From NCBI RefSeq assembly GCF_002332425.1, contig NZ_NRGS01000005.1, positions 346,114 to 410,113 of the forward strand: a DNA stretch of 64,000 bases, given 5' to 3'. Each line of letters opens with the position of its first letter. Positions within the stretch are counted from its first letter, which is position 1. The DNA comes from Brachybacterium alimentarium (GTDB lineage: Bacteria; Actinomycetota; Actinomycetes; Actinomycetales; Dermabacteraceae). Under the pieces are notes generated by a model. That model had not been told where the DNA came from, made no database searches, and saw nothing but the letters and a program-made list of their open reading frames with translations. Both the position numbers and the translations under genes were made by a program. Below are positions 26,364 to 34,955 of the stretch, one piece after another.

Positions 26364-27317
26364 ATGAACCGCGATCCGGGGACCACCGACGAACAGCTGG
26401 TCGATGACTTCTGCGCCCATCTCCGCCTGGGCAGGAGCCGTTCGGAGCACACCGTCCGCGCCTATTCCCGCGAAGCCGCGAACCTGCTCGCCCACCTGAG
26501 GGAGGTCGAACGGATCCCGGTGGAGGAGCTCGACGTCGCGGCGCTGCGCTCCTGGCTCGCAGCACGCTCGGAGACCGGGGCCGGGGCGAGCACTCTCGCC
26601 CGCTCCGCGGCTGCGGCGCGTACTTTCACGACCTGGCTGGCGAGCACCGGGCGCATCCCGCATGACGTGGGCGGGAGGCTTCGGGCCCCGCGCCGCGGCC
26701 GCCATCTCCCGGCCGTGCTCTCCGGACAGCAGGCTGCGCAGCTCCTGGACGGGACGCCCTCTCAGGGGCCTGCGCCGGAGCTCGATCCCGTGCAGCGCGC
26801 GGTGCTCCTGCGCGACTCCGCCGTGCTCGAGCTGCTCTACTCGTCCGGGCTGCGCGTCTCCGAGCTGGTCGCCCTGGACCTGCACGGGATCGATCGCGCG
26901 CAGTCGACAGTGCGGGTGCGGGGCAAGGGGGACAAGGAGCGCATCGTCCCCGTGGGCGTGCCGGCGCTGGAAGCGATCGAGCGTTGGGAGCAGGAGGGCA
27001 GGCCGGTCCTCGCCGCCTCCGGGACGACAGCAGCGGGTGCGCGGGCACTGTTCCTCGGAGTGCGGGGCGGCCGCCTCGGCGACCGCGCCGTGCGCACCCT
27101 GCTGGACAAGCACGCGGCGGAGGCGGGCATCGCCAAGCACATCTCCCCGCACACGCTCCGCCACAGCGCCGCCACCCACCTCGTCGAGGGCGGTGCCGAC
27201 CTGCGCAGCATCCAGGACTTCCTGGGGCACTCGTCCCTCGCCACCACCCAGATCTACACGCACGTCAGCGCCGACCGCCTGCGCCGCACCGTCGACCAGG
27301 CGCACCCACGGGCCTGA
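26364..27317 (+). CDS. xerC: Tyrosine recombinase XerC
   Basis: Resolves chromosome dimers at dif with XerD. 317 residues from ATG 26364, chosen for the -10 spacing; GTG 26322, overlapping the dprA stop, is the alternative. An N-terminal SAM-like core-binding domain (1-95), then the catalytic domain with Arg in SSGLRVSELVALD, HTLRHSAATHL, GHSSLATTQIY with nucleophile Tyr298. All catalytic residues are present. It is a housekeeping recombinase by position; there is no attachment site or element nearby. Confidence 0.93.
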   Translation: MNRDPGTTDEQLVDDFCAHLRLGRSRSEHTVRAYSREAANLLAHLREVERIPVEELDVAALRSWLAARSETGAGASTLARSAAAARTFTTWLASTGRIPHDVGGRLRAPRRGRHLPAVLSGQQAAQLLDGTPSQGPAPELDPVQRAVLLRDSAVLELLYSSGLRVSELVALDLHGIDRAQSTVRVRGKGDKERIVPVGVPALEAIERWEQEGRPVLAASGTTAAGARALFLGVRGGRLGDRAVRTLLDKHAAEAGIAKHISPHTLRHSAATHLVEGGADLRSIQDFLGHSSLATTQIYTHVSADRLRRTVDQAHPRA

Positions 27318-27400
27318 ACCGCTCCCGGAGGCGCCCGTCCACGCTCGAGAGACGAGCCGCGAGGCGTACAGGGCGCGACAAGCGCCAGGGAAGTCAGTGG

Positions 27401-28174
27401 TCAGGCGAGCAGCGCCGGCCGGGGTTCCGACGACACAGCGGGCCGCGGCGCACCAGATCCTGGCCGCGAACGCGAGTGACCCGAGGCTGCGGTCCGAGGT
27501 CGCTCCACCGGGGGCACCGGGTCTGAGCTCCCGGAGTGCACCGGCTCAGTACGTGCGGCCGACGTTCCGAGCCCGTCTGGGACCGCGCTCCCGGTCCGAT
27601 CGCTCGCGTCACCGTCGGTCCATGGCAGGAGCACGCTCGGGCCGCGCTCGCCGAGGAGCAGCAGCGGATCGAGATACTCCTGCCCGCGACGGGCCCCGAG
27701 ATGCAGGCACAGCACCTCCGTGCAGTGGGACCCCGTGGCGGACTCGGGGGCGATGGTGCCCAGCACGTCGCCGGCATCCACCTCCTGCCCCTGCTGCACG
27801 GACGCCTGCACCGGCTCGTAGGTGGAGATCAGACCGTCTGCGTGGAGCACCGAGACCACACCGCGCCCGGCGACCGCACCGGCGAAGCGCACGGTGCCGG
27901 CCTCCACCGCCCGGACCTCGGCGCCCGGCCCGTCGACCGCGATGTCGATGCCCCGATGGCCCGCACCGTAGGGCTGGTCGGGCGCATCGAACACCTCCAC
28001 CACCTCGTGCGGCGCGGGTATCGGCCACTGCCAGCGCGGGCTCGGCGCGGAGCGGGCGGGCGCACAGATCGCGACGCCCAGCACCACGCACAGCACGCAC
28101 AGCACCGCGCGCACCACGCGACGGAGGGACGCAGGAGCGGGGCGCGGCCGGCCCGCAGCAGGAGGTGGAGTCAT
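27401..28174 (-). CDS. Secreted M23 (LytM-like) peptidase-fold protein, active site degenerate
   Basis: 257 residues. A hydrophobic N-terminal segment (about 17-38) ending at CAPARSAPS suggests secretion. The LytM domain has HRGIDIAVDG (His and Asp zinc ligands) and the region SHCTEVLCLHLGA where the second HxH motif should be: it reads CLH, so the first His is Cys. The protein may be inactive or a regulator; the two nearby Cys could pair. The C-terminal 75 residues are Pro/Ser/Arg-rich. M23-like genes upstream of rpsB are common in this group. It is convergent with xerC; ATG 28183 is an alternative start. Confidence 0.82.
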   Translation of the reverse strand: MTPPPAAGRPRPAPASLRRVVRAVLCVLCVVLGVAICAPARSAPSPRWQWPIPAPHEVVEVFDAPDQPYGAGHRGIDIAVDGPGAEVRAVEAGTVRFAGAVAGRGVVSVLHADGLISTYEPVQASVQQGQEVDAGDVLGTIAPESATGSHCTEVLCLHLGARRGQEYLDPLLLLGERGPSVLLPWTDGDASDRTGSAVPDGLGTSAARTEPVHSGSSDPVPPVERPRTAASGHSRSRPGSGAPRPAVSSEPRPALLA

Positions 28175-28336
28175 GCCCCGCATCCTCGCGAATGCGGCAC
28201 TCGTCGGCCCGGTCCGGACGCGCACTGTGGACAGCCGCCCGGTGGGGAGGAGAGCAGGCATCGGGCGTCGCGGTGAGCAGCCCTGCCGAGCGCCCGGCGT
28301 GACGCATCCCGCGCACGAGCGAGGTGGGGCGTCCGA

Positions 28337-28342
28337 TAGACT
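28337..28342 (+). promoter_or_regulatory. -10 element of rpsB
   Basis: TAGACT, predicting a start near 28349 and so a leader of about 230 bases before rpsB. Confidence 0.45.
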
Positions 28343-28348
28343 GTTCGC

Positions 28349-28581
28349 AGCATCCGGTCCGTCCGGATGACTTCGCGTGCCCATCAGGGCTCGTCGACCA
28401 ACGGTCCCCGGCGACCTCGCACCTCGTGCGCAGGAGCGGTCGGGGTGGTCGGCGACCCGGGCACCAGGCCCGTCACCGCCCGGTGCCGGGGAACAACCGA
28501 GAATGCAGGTCCTGCGCGACGACCACGGACGCCCACGGGCGAGTCGTGCGAGCCCAGGCCTAGGAAACAGAGGACATCATC
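28349..28581 (+). promoter_or_regulatory. Long 5' leader of rpsB
   Basis: The 407-bp gap 28175-28581 holds no gene. Its distal part would be the rpsB leader. A 7-bp hairpin (28351-28357 with 28363-28369) sits right at the predicted 5' end, and AGAGGA precedes ATG 28582. Ribosomal protein S2 autoregulates its mRNA in other bacteria; a similar role is possible but not shown. Confidence 0.35.
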
Positions 28582-29514
28582 ATGGCAGTTGTCACCATGC
28601 GCCAGCTCCTGGACAGCGGCGTCCACTTCGGGCACCAGACCCGTCGGTGGAACCCGAAGGTCCGTCGCTTCATCTTCACCGAGCGCAACGGCATCTACAT
28701 CGTCGACCTCATGCAGACCCTGTCGTACATCGACAAGGCCTATGACTTCGTGAAGCAGACCGTCTCCCACGGCGGCACCATCCTGTTCGTGGGCACCAAG
28801 AAGCAGGCTCAGGAGTCCATCCAGGAGCAGGCCACCCGCGTGGGCATGCCCTACGTGAACCAGCGTTGGCTGGGCGGCATGCTCACCAACCTCCAGACGG
28901 TCTCCCAGCGCGTGAACCGCCTCAAGGAGCTCGAGCAGATCGACTTCGACGATGTGGCCTCCTCCGGCCGCACGAAGAAGGAGCTGCTGATGATGCGCCG
29001 CGAGAAGGACAAGCTGGAGAAGACCCTGGGCGGTATCCGCGACATGGGCAAGGCTCCCTCCGCCGTCTGGATCGTGGACACCAACAAGGAGCACCTGGCC
29101 GTCGACGAGGCGCAGAAGCTCAGCATCCCGGTCGTCGCGATCCTGGACACCAACTGCGACCCCGACGAGGTCACCTACCCGATCCCCGGCAACGACGACG
29201 CGATCCGCTCCGTCACGCTGCTGACCCGGGTCATCGCGGACGCAGTGGCCGCCGGCCTGCAGGAGCGTCACGCCAAGGCAGCCGGCGGGGAGAAGAACGT
29301 CTCCGCCGTCGCCGCGGAGCCGCTGGCCGAGTGGGAGCAGGAGCTGCTCAAGCAGTCCGAGGTCCAGCAGCAGGATGCGCCGGCCGAGGAGTCCGTGGCC
29401 GCCGCCGAGGAGACCTCCACCGAGACGGCCTCCTCCGAGGAGACCGCCGCTGCGGAGAAGCCCGCCGAGGAGACCTCGACCGAGGCGCCCACCGAGGCCC
29501 CCGCCGCCGAGTGA
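28582..29514 (+). CDS. rpsB: 30S ribosomal protein S2
   Basis: Small-subunit protein that recruits S1-like contacts near the mRNA exit. 310 residues. The S2 core ([22 protein letters not shown] ... WLGGMLTN ... [25 protein letters not shown]) ends near 230, followed by a Glu/Ala/Thr/Ser-rich acidic tail of about 70 residues absent from short homologues. ATG 28582 is preceded by AGAGGA. A very strong hairpin separates it from tsf. Confidence 0.97.
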   Translation: MAVVTMRQLLDSGVHFGHQTRRWNPKVRRFIFTERNGIYIVDLMQTLSYIDKAYDFVKQTVSHGGTILFVGTKKQAQESIQEQATRVGMPYVNQRWLGGMLTNLQTVSQRVNRLKELEQIDFDDVASSGRTKKELLMMRREKDKLEKTLGGIRDMGKAPSAVWIVDTNKEHLAVDEAQKLSIPVVAILDTNCDPDEVTYPIPGNDDAIRSVTLLTRVIADAVAAGLQERHAKAAGGEKNVSAVAAEPLAEWEQELLKQSEVQQQDAPAEESVAAAEETSTETASSEETAAAEKPAEETSTEAPTEAPAAE

Positions 29515-29521
29515 CCATCGC

Positions 29522-29554
29522 GGGCCCGGGGACGCCATCGGCGTCCCCGGGCCC
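29522..29554 (+). terminator. Terminator/attenuator between rpsB and tsf
   Basis: A perfect 15-bp G/C-rich stem (29522-29536 with 29540-29554) with a 3-base loop starts seven bases after the rpsB stop. As rpsB and tsf are usually co-transcribed, it may only partly terminate and set their ratio. Confidence 0.8.
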
Positions 29555-29619
29555 CTCCACGGGCGGCGATCCCAGCCGCTCCGCACCTCACGTCACCATC
29601 TCCCACAAGGAAGAGGAAC

Positions 29620-30453
29620 ATGGCCAACTACACGGCAGCAGACATCAAGGAGATCCGCGAGATCACCGGCGCGGGCATGCTCGACGTCAAGAAGGCTCTC
29701 GACGAGGCCGACGGCGACAAGGCGAAGGCCGTCGAGGTCATCCGCGTCAAGGGGCTGAAGGGCATCGCCAAGCGCGAGGGCCGCACGGCCTCCGAGGGCC
29801 TCATCGCGGTCGACATCCGCGACAACGAGGGCTCTGAGGGCGGCCAGACCGGAACCCTCGTGGAGATCAACTCCGAGACCGACTTCGTGGCCAAGAACGA
29901 CAAGTTCGTCGCCCTGGGCGACGAGGCCGTGGCCGCGGCCGTCGAGTCCGGCGCCTCCGAGCCCGAGGAGCTCGCCGCCACCGCGTTCGGCGAGGCCCTC
30001 ACGAACGCCGGCGCGACCATGGGTGAGAAGATCCTGGTCCGTCGCATCGGCCGCGTCTCCGGCGAGGCCGTCAACTCGTACATGCACCGCACGAACAAGG
30101 ATCTGCCCCCGCAGGTCGGCGTTCTCGTCGCCACCGACAAGGCCGGCGCCGAGGTCGCGCGCGATGTGGCGATGCACATCGCCGCGTTCACCCCGACGTA
30201 CCTCACCCGTGACGAGGTCCCCGCGGACGTCGTCGAGAACGAGCGTCGTATCGCCGAGGAGACCGCGACGAACGAGGGCAAGCCCGAGAAGGCCATCCCG
30301 AAGATCGTCGAGGGGCGCCTCAACGGGTTCTACAAGGAGAACGTGCTGCTGGACCAGGCATTCGCCAAGGATCCGAAGCAGTCGGTCGGCAAGGTCGTCG
30401 AAGCGGTCGGTGGCACCGTCACCGGTTTCGTCCGCTTCCGCGTCGGCAGCTGA
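29620..30453 (+). CDS. tsf: Elongation factor Ts
   Basis: Guanine-nucleotide exchange factor for EF-Tu. 277 residues: N-terminal UBA-like helices (ADIKEIREITGAGMLDVKKALDEADGD), the EF-Tu contact motif TDFVAKNDKF, then two core subdomains, ending VGGTVTGFVRFRVGS. ATG 29620 follows AAGGAAGAGGAA. A strong hairpin follows and a separate promoter precedes pyrH. Confidence 0.97.
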   Translation: MANYTAADIKEIREITGAGMLDVKKALDEADGDKAKAVEVIRVKGLKGIAKREGRTASEGLIAVDIRDNEGSEGGQTGTLVEINSETDFVAKNDKFVALGDEAVAAAVESGASEPEELAATAFGEALTNAGATMGEKILVRRIGRVSGEAVNSYMHRTNKDLPPQVGVLVATDKAGAEVARDVAMHIAAFTPTYLTRDEVPADVVENERRIAEETATNEGKPEKAIPKIVEGRLNGFYKENVLLDQAFAKDPKQSVGKVVEAVGGTVTGFVRFRVGS

Positions 30454-30518
30454 GAGACCCCGGGGCAGGGCCGAAGGGCCCCGCAACCGACGGCCGCGCG
30501 TGAGCGTGGCCACCGCCC

Positions 30519-30549
30519 CGCGGCCCCGCACCATCGGTGCGGGGCCGCG
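30519..30549 (+). terminator. Terminator after tsf
   Basis: A perfect 14-bp stem (30519-30532 with 30536-30549) and a 3-base loop. The pyrH -10 begins five bases after the stem. Confidence 0.75.
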
Positions 30550-30553
30550 CCGG

Positions 30554-30559
30554 TATCAT
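30554..30559 (+). promoter_or_regulatory. -10 element of pyrH
   Basis: TATCAT, predicting a leader of about 20 bases before ATG 30589; GGAAGGA precedes the start. The tsf terminator stem occupies the spacer and -35 region. Confidence 0.5.
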
Positions 30560-30588
30560 CGCCGAGGACCCAGCGCGGAAGGACCGAC

Positions 30589-31344
30589 ATGACCCAGACG
30601 TTCACGTCACCGATACCTGTTCTCCCTCAGAGAGAGGACGGACGTCGAGTCCTCCTGAAGCTCTCCGGAGAGGCCTTCGGCGGAGGCGCCGTCGGCGTCG
30701 ACCCCGATGTGGTCTCCCGCGTCGCGGGAGAGATCGCCGAGGGGGTGGCTCAGGGCGTCGAGTGCGCGATCGTGGTCGGCGGAGGGAACTTCTTCCGCGG
30801 CGCGGAGCTCTCCCAGCGCGGCATGGACCGACGCCGGGCCGACTACATGGGCATGCTCGGCACCGTGATGAACTGCCTCGCCCTGCAGGACTTCCTCGAG
30901 CAGCGCGGCGTCTCCACGCGTGTGCAGACCGCCATCGAGATGGGTCAGGTCGCCGAACCGTACATCCCGCTGCGGGCCGTGCGGCACCTCGAGAAGGGCC
31001 GCGTCGTGATCTTCGGGGCCGGGGCCGGAATGCCCTACTTCTCGACCGACACCGTCGCCGTCCAGCGCGCGCTGGAGATCGGCTGCGAAGAGGTGCTCAT
31101 GGGCAAGAACGGTGTGGACGGGGTGTACGACGCAGATCCGCGCACCAACCCGGATGCCGTGAAGCTCGAGCACCTGACCTACAACGATGCCCTGCAGCGC
31201 GGACTCAAGGTCGTCGACTCCACCGCCTTCAGCCTGTGCATGGACAACGCGCAGCAGATGATGGTCTTCGGGCTCGACGCGCCCGGCAACATCACCCGGG
31301 CCATGCGGGGCGACCGGATCGGCACCGTCGTCACCCACGACTGA
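30589..31344 (+). CDS. pyrH: Uridylate kinase
   Basis: Phosphorylates UMP to UDP; amino-acid-kinase fold hexamer, regulated by GTP and UTP in other bacteria. 251 residues: [52 protein letters not shown] 30589 is used; the first 18 residues are a non-conserved extension. It lies between tsf and frr, the standard order, but has its own promoter. Confidence 0.96.
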   Translation: MTQTFTSPIPVLPQREDGRRVLLKLSGEAFGGGAVGVDPDVVSRVAGEIAEGVAQGVECAIVVGGGNFFRGAELSQRGMDRRRADYMGMLGTVMNCLALQDFLEQRGVSTRVQTAIEMGQVAEPYIPLRAVRHLEKGRVVIFGAGAGMPYFSTDTVAVQRALEIGCEEVLMGKNGVDGVYDADPRTNPDAVKLEHLTYNDALQRGLKVVDSTAFSLCMDNAQQMMVFGLDAPGNITRAMRGDRIGTVVTHD

Positions 31345-31480
31345 CGGACTGCGGTGGGGAGCTCCTGGACTCGCAGGACTCCCCGCCCTGCCGTCCGGCG
31401 CCCCCGGTCGGCGCGATGCGACAGCCGACGCAGCGACCCGTCCAGCGGCGCGGCGCGCCCGCCATCGGCCCGATCGGCCC

Positions 31481-31499
31481 CCCGCATCGACGATGCGGG
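31481..31499 (+). terminator. Hairpin touching the frr -10
   Basis: A perfect 8-bp stem (31481-31488 with 31492-31499), 3-base loop, about 136 bases after pyrH. Its last base is the first base of the frr -10 hexamer. Confidence 0.5.
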
Positions 31500-31504
31500 A
31501 CAAT
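31499..31504 (+). promoter_or_regulatory. -10 element of frr
   Basis: GACAAT, predicting a leader of about 28 bases; AGGAG (31529-31533) precedes GTG 31539 by five bases. Confidence 0.45.
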
Positions 31505-31538
31505 GGACACCAACATCCCCCAGAACCGAGGAGCAGTC

Positions 31539-32105
31539 GTGAGCGACGACACCGCCAGCATCCTGAAGGACGCCAAGGCCAAGATGGCCAAGACCCTCGA
31601 CGTCACCAAGGACGAGTTCACCTCCATCCGCACCGGCCGCGCGACCGCCGCGATGTTCCAGGGCATCACGGTCGAGTACTACGGGGCCCCGACGCCGCTG
31701 AACCAGCTCGCGTCGCTGCAGTTCCCCGAGGCACGCACCGTGATCGTCACGCCCTACGACAAGTCCGCCATGTCGGGCGTCGAGACCGCGCTGCGCGACT
31801 CCGACCTGGGCGTGAACCCCACGAACAACGGCGACAACCTGCGCGTGGTGCTCCCGGCACTGACCGAGGAGCGTCGCAAGGACTACGTGAAGCTCGCCAA
31901 GAACAAGGCCGAGGACGGCCGTGTGGCAGTGCGCGGATCCCGCGGCAACGCGAAGAAGGCGATCGAGAAGCTCGTCAAGGACAAGGAGATCGGTGAGGAC
32001 GAGGGCACTCGCGCCGAGAAGGAGCTCGAGTCCCTGACCAAGAAGTTCAACGACCAGATCGACGAGGCGCTGGCCCTCAAGGAAACCGAGCTCGAGACCA
32101 TCTGA
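31539..32105 (+). CDS. frr: Ribosome recycling factor
   Basis: Splits post-termination ribosomes with EF-G. 188 residues: MAKTLDVTKDEFTSIRTGRATAAMFQGITVEYYG, PYDKSAMSGVETALRDSDLGVNP, and the long helical hairpin VRGSRGNAKKAIEKLVKDKEIGEDE. GTG 31539 has AGGAG at five bases; the frame upstream is not conserved. Confidence 0.97.
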   Translation: MSDDTASILKDAKAKMAKTLDVTKDEFTSIRTGRATAAMFQGITVEYYGAPTPLNQLASLQFPEARTVIVTPYDKSAMSGVETALRDSDLGVNPTNNGDNLRVVLPALTEERRKDYVKLAKNKAEDGRVAVRGSRGNAKKAIEKLVKDKEIGEDEGTRAEKELESLTKKFNDQIDEALALKETELETI

Positions 32106-32159
32106 GGTCTCGGACATCGACCCGGCACCCCCGTGAGCATAGATCCGGATCCCGCTCCC

Positions 32160-32191
32160 GTGACCGCCCCGACCTCGGTCGGGGCGGTCAC
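32160..32191 (+). terminator. 15-bp hairpin between frr and cdsA (or inside the cdsA 5' end)
   Basis: A perfect 15-bp stem (32160-32174 with 32177-32191) with a 2-base loop. If cdsA starts at GTG 32208 this is simply the frr terminator; if it starts at GTG 32133 the stem is coding. The geometry favours the terminator reading. Confidence 0.65.
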
Positions 32192-32207
32192 GGGCGAGGG
32201 CGAACCG

Positions 32208-33035
32208 GTGCGCGGACGCGCCAAACGTCGGGGTCCGGGACGAAATCTCCCCGCCGCGATCGCGGTCGGCGTGGCCCTCGGCGGCGTCTTCCTCGCCGCC
32301 CTGTTCCTCGTCCCGCAGGCGTTCCCGGCACTGGTGGCGATCGTGATCGTGCTCGCGGTGCTCGAGCTGACCCGTGCGCTCGCCCACGGCGGACTGCGGG
32401 TCCCCGCGGTGCCGCTGCTGGTCGGCGTGATCGGCATGGCCGTCTCCACGGTCGTGTTCGACGTCGAGGGTCTGCTGATCTCCACCGCGGTCGCCGTCTG
32501 CGTGCTCATCCTGTGGCGGGTCTCGGAATCGATGGGCCTGACCGCCCTGCGAGACGTCGCCGGAGCAGTCTTCTGCCTGGCCTGGGTCGCGTTCCTGGGC
32601 AGCTTCACGCTGCTGCTGTTCGGGATGGAGCAGGGCCCGCTGCTGGTGCTGCTGGCCGTGCTCGGCCCCGTGGGCAACGATCTCGGCGGATACATCGCCG
32701 GAGTGCTGTTCGGCTCCCACCCGATGGCCCCGAGCATCAGCCCCAAGAAGAGCTGGGAGGGCTTCGCCGGTTCGATGGTCCTCGGCGTGGGCTCGGTGAC
32801 TGCCCTCGCCGTGCTCGCGCTGGGCCTCCCGTGGTGGTCCGGTGTGGTGCTCGGCGTCGTGCTCGTGGTCGTCTCCACCTGCGGCGACCTCTCCGAGTCG
32901 CTGCTGAAGCGGGACCTCGGGATCAAGGACATGGGGCACCTGCTGCCCGGACACGGGGGCGTGCTGGACCGGGTGGACTCCATCCTTCTCGCCGCACCCA
33001 CCACCTACATCATGCTGGAGGTCCTGCTGCCATGA
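32208..33035 (+). CDS. cdsA: Phosphatidate cytidylyltransferase
   Basis: Makes CDP-diacylglycerol from phosphatidate and CTP at the membrane. 275 residues from GTG 32208, about eight transmembrane helices, and the C-terminal family signature SLLKRDLGIKDMG...PGHGGVLDRVDS. The start is disputed: GTG 32133 gives 25 more residues but has no ribosome-binding site and would translate through a perfect 15-bp hairpin, whereas GTG 32208 has GAGGG seven bases upstream. The stop overlaps the rlmN ATG. Confidence 0.93.
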   Translation: MRGRAKRRGPGRNLPAAIAVGVALGGVFLAALFLVPQAFPALVAIVIVLAVLELTRALAHGGLRVPAVPLLVGVIGMAVSTVVFDVEGLLISTAVAVCVLILWRVSESMGLTALRDVAGAVFCLAWVAFLGSFTLLLFGMEQGPLLVLLAVLGPVGNDLGGYIAGVLFGSHPMAPSISPKKSWEGFAGSMVLGVGSVTALAVLALGLPWWSGVVLGVVLVVVSTCGDLSESLLKRDLGIKDMGHLLPGHGGVLDRVDSILLAAPTTYIMLEVLLP

Positions 33036-34315
33036 ACAGCACACCCGAACGACCAGGGAACACGGCCGACAAGGCCGCCGCCTCCCTCCCCGATCTCTCG
33101 CGCGAGGCCGTCCCAGGGCAGAAGATCGCCCTCGCCCCGGGGCAGCTGCAGCTGCGCCCCGCCCGCCGTGGCAAGGCCCCGGCTCATCTGGCGGACCTGA
33201 CGCTCGAGGAGCGCATCGAGGCGGTCAAGGAGCTGGGCCTGCCGGGCTTCCGCGCCAAGCAGCTCTCCGTGCACTACTTCGAGCACTACACCACCGATCC
33301 CGAGGACCTCACGGACCTCCCCAAGGACGGCCGCGACGAGCTCGTCGCACGATTCTTCCCGCAGCTGCTCACCGAGGTGTCACGGGAGTCCGCCGACCAC
33401 GGCGCGACCCAGAAGTTCCTGTGGAAGCTGTTCGACGGATCGATGGTCGAGTCGGTGCTGATGCGCTACAGCGACCGGGTCACGCTGTGCATCTCCTCCG
33501 AGGCCGGCTGCGGCATGAACTGCCCCTTCTGCGCCACCGGCCAGATGGGCCTGACCCGCAACCTCTCCGCCGCGGAGATCCTCGAGCAGGTGCGCATCGC
33601 CAACAAGATGCTCGCCCGCGGCGAGCTCCCCGGTGGCACCGGCCGCGTCTCGAACATCGTGTTCATGGGCATGGGGGAGCCGTTGGCGAACTACCGGCCC
33701 GTGGCCACCGTGTGCCGGCGACTGAACGCCCCGGCCCCGGAGGGCTTCGGCGTGGGTGCCCGCCACATCACCGTCTCCACCGTCGGTCTGGCTCCCGCGG
33801 TGCGCAAGCTGACCGCGGAGAAGATCCCGGTGACACTCGCCGTCTCCCTGCACGCTCCGGACGACGAGCTGCGCAACGAACTGGTGCCCATCAACACCCG
33901 CTTCGACATCGACGAGATCCTCGACGCCGCCTTTGAGTACTTCCAGGCCACGGGCCGTCGCGTGAGCATCGAGTACGCCCTGATCCGGGATATCAACGAT
34001 CAGGCCCATCGCGCCCAGCTGCTCGCGGAGCGCCTCATCGCCAAGGGCGGCGCGCACTGGGTGCACGTCAACCCGATCCCGCTGAACCCGGTCAAGGGCT
34101 CGAAGTGGACCGCCTCGGATCCGTTCGTGGAGAAGCAGTTCGTCGAGACTCTGCGCGACAACGGGATCTCGGCCACGATCCGCGACACCCGCGGCTCGGA
34201 CATCGACGGTGCCTGCGGCCAGCTCGCCGCAGAGGTCATCGAGACCGATGAGCACCGCGAGGACCGCGAGGCGCGCATCGCGCGCGTCGAGGCCGTCGCC
34301 GCGTCGGGGAGCTGA
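33032..34315 (+). CDS. rlmN: 23S rRNA (A2503-C2)/tRNA methyltransferase RlmN
   Basis: Radical-SAM enzyme methylating A2503 and some tRNAs. 427 residues. The iron-sulfur CxxxCxxC is in CGMNCPFCATGQMG; GMGEPLANY, SLHAPDDELRNELVPIN and the C-terminal GSDIDGACGQLA (acceptor Cys) are present. The first 45 residues are a non-conserved extension. ATG 33032 overlaps the cdsA stop (ATGA), so the two are coupled. Confidence 0.96.
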   Translation: MNSTPERPGNTADKAAASLPDLSREAVPGQKIALAPGQLQLRPARRGKAPAHLADLTLEERIEAVKELGLPGFRAKQLSVHYFEHYTTDPEDLTDLPKDGRDELVARFFPQLLTEVSRESADHGATQKFLWKLFDGSMVESVLMRYSDRVTLCISSEAGCGMNCPFCATGQMGLTRNLSAAEILEQVRIANKMLARGELPGGTGRVSNIVFMGMGEPLANYRPVATVCRRLNAPAPEGFGVGARHITVSTVGLAPAVRKLTAEKIPVTLAVSLHAPDDELRNELVPINTRFDIDEILDAAFEYFQATGRRVSIEYALIRDINDQAHRAQLLAERLIAKGGAHWVHVNPIPLNPVKGSKWTASDPFVEKQFVETLRDNGISATIRDTRGSDIDGACGQLAAEVIETDEHREDREARIARVEAVAASGS

Positions 34316-34367
34316 AGCACGGCTGAATACGTCCGTCCACGTCCCTGATCAACACGGCCCACGCCGC

Positions 34368-34373
34368 TACAGT
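34368..34373 (+). promoter_or_regulatory. -10 element of DivIVA-repeat gene
   Basis: TACAGT, predicting a start near 34380; GAGGAAGGA (34391-34399) precedes GTG 34407. Confidence 0.5.
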
Positions 34374-34406
34374 GGGACACCGACAGCACCGAGGAAGGAT
34401 CCACTG

Positions 34407-34955
34407 GTGAGCACATCGTTCGAGCGCGTCTCTCGCGTCAGCGTCGGATACGACATGCGTGAGGTCGACGAGTTCCTCGCCCGCGCCCGCACCGCCTACG
34501 AGGGGCGTGATCCCTCGTTCAGCGGAGCGGACATCACCTCGGCGAGCTTCGGCACCGAGCGCGGCGGGTACGACATGCGTGTCGTCGACGAGGCGCTGGA
34601 TCGTCTCTCCGACGCCTTCGCCCTGCAGTCCCGCGACGACGCGATCGCGGAGAAGGGCGAGGAGGCCTGGGTCGCGCAGCTCACCGAGCGCGCCGAGACC
34701 CTGAAGGAGCGCCTGGAGCGGCCCGCCGGGGATCGTTTCGCGCCCGCCGCCCAGGGGGAGCCGGCCTATGACAAGGCCGATGTGGACTCCCTGTGCGACC
34801 AGCTCGTCGCCTACTTCACCGATGGCCTGCCGATGAGCGTGGACGATGTGCGGCGTGCGGCCTTCCGTCGTCGCCGCGGCACCGAGGGCTATCGCGAGGC
34901 CGTCGTGGACGTCTACCTCGACCATGTCGCGGACGTGATGGCTTCCGTGCCGTGA
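34407..34955 (+). CDS. DivIVA-domain repeat protein
   Basis: 182 residues built from short DivIVA-like modules: FERVSRVSVGYDMREVDEFLARA (about 4-27), a second GGYDMRVVDEALDRL (about 52-66), a degenerate PAYDKADVDSLCDQL near 120, and a final TEGYREAVVDVYLDHV near 160. No long coiled coil follows, unlike full DivIVA/Wag31. The modules suggest a polar or septal scaffold partner, but that is inference. The stop overlaps dxr GTG (GTGA), so it is co-translated with isoprenoid synthesis. Confidence 0.8.
   Translation: MSTSFERVSRVSVGYDMREVDEFLARARTAYEGRDPSFSGADITSASFGTERGGYDMRVVDEALDRLSDAFALQSRDDAIAEKGEEAWVAQLTERAETLKERLERPAGDRFAPAAQGEPAYDKADVDSLCDQLVAYFTDGLPMSVDDVRRAAFRRRRGTEGYREAVVDVYLDHVADVMASVP

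Noticed and set aside
26364-27317. Integrase of a mobile element
   Set aside because: Position after dprA and before rpsB is the standard location of chromosomal xerC; no direct repeats, tRNA target or cargo genes.
32133-32207. N-terminal extension of CdsA
   Set aside because: No ribosome-binding site and it would be encoded by a perfect 15-bp hairpin; kept only as an alternative start.
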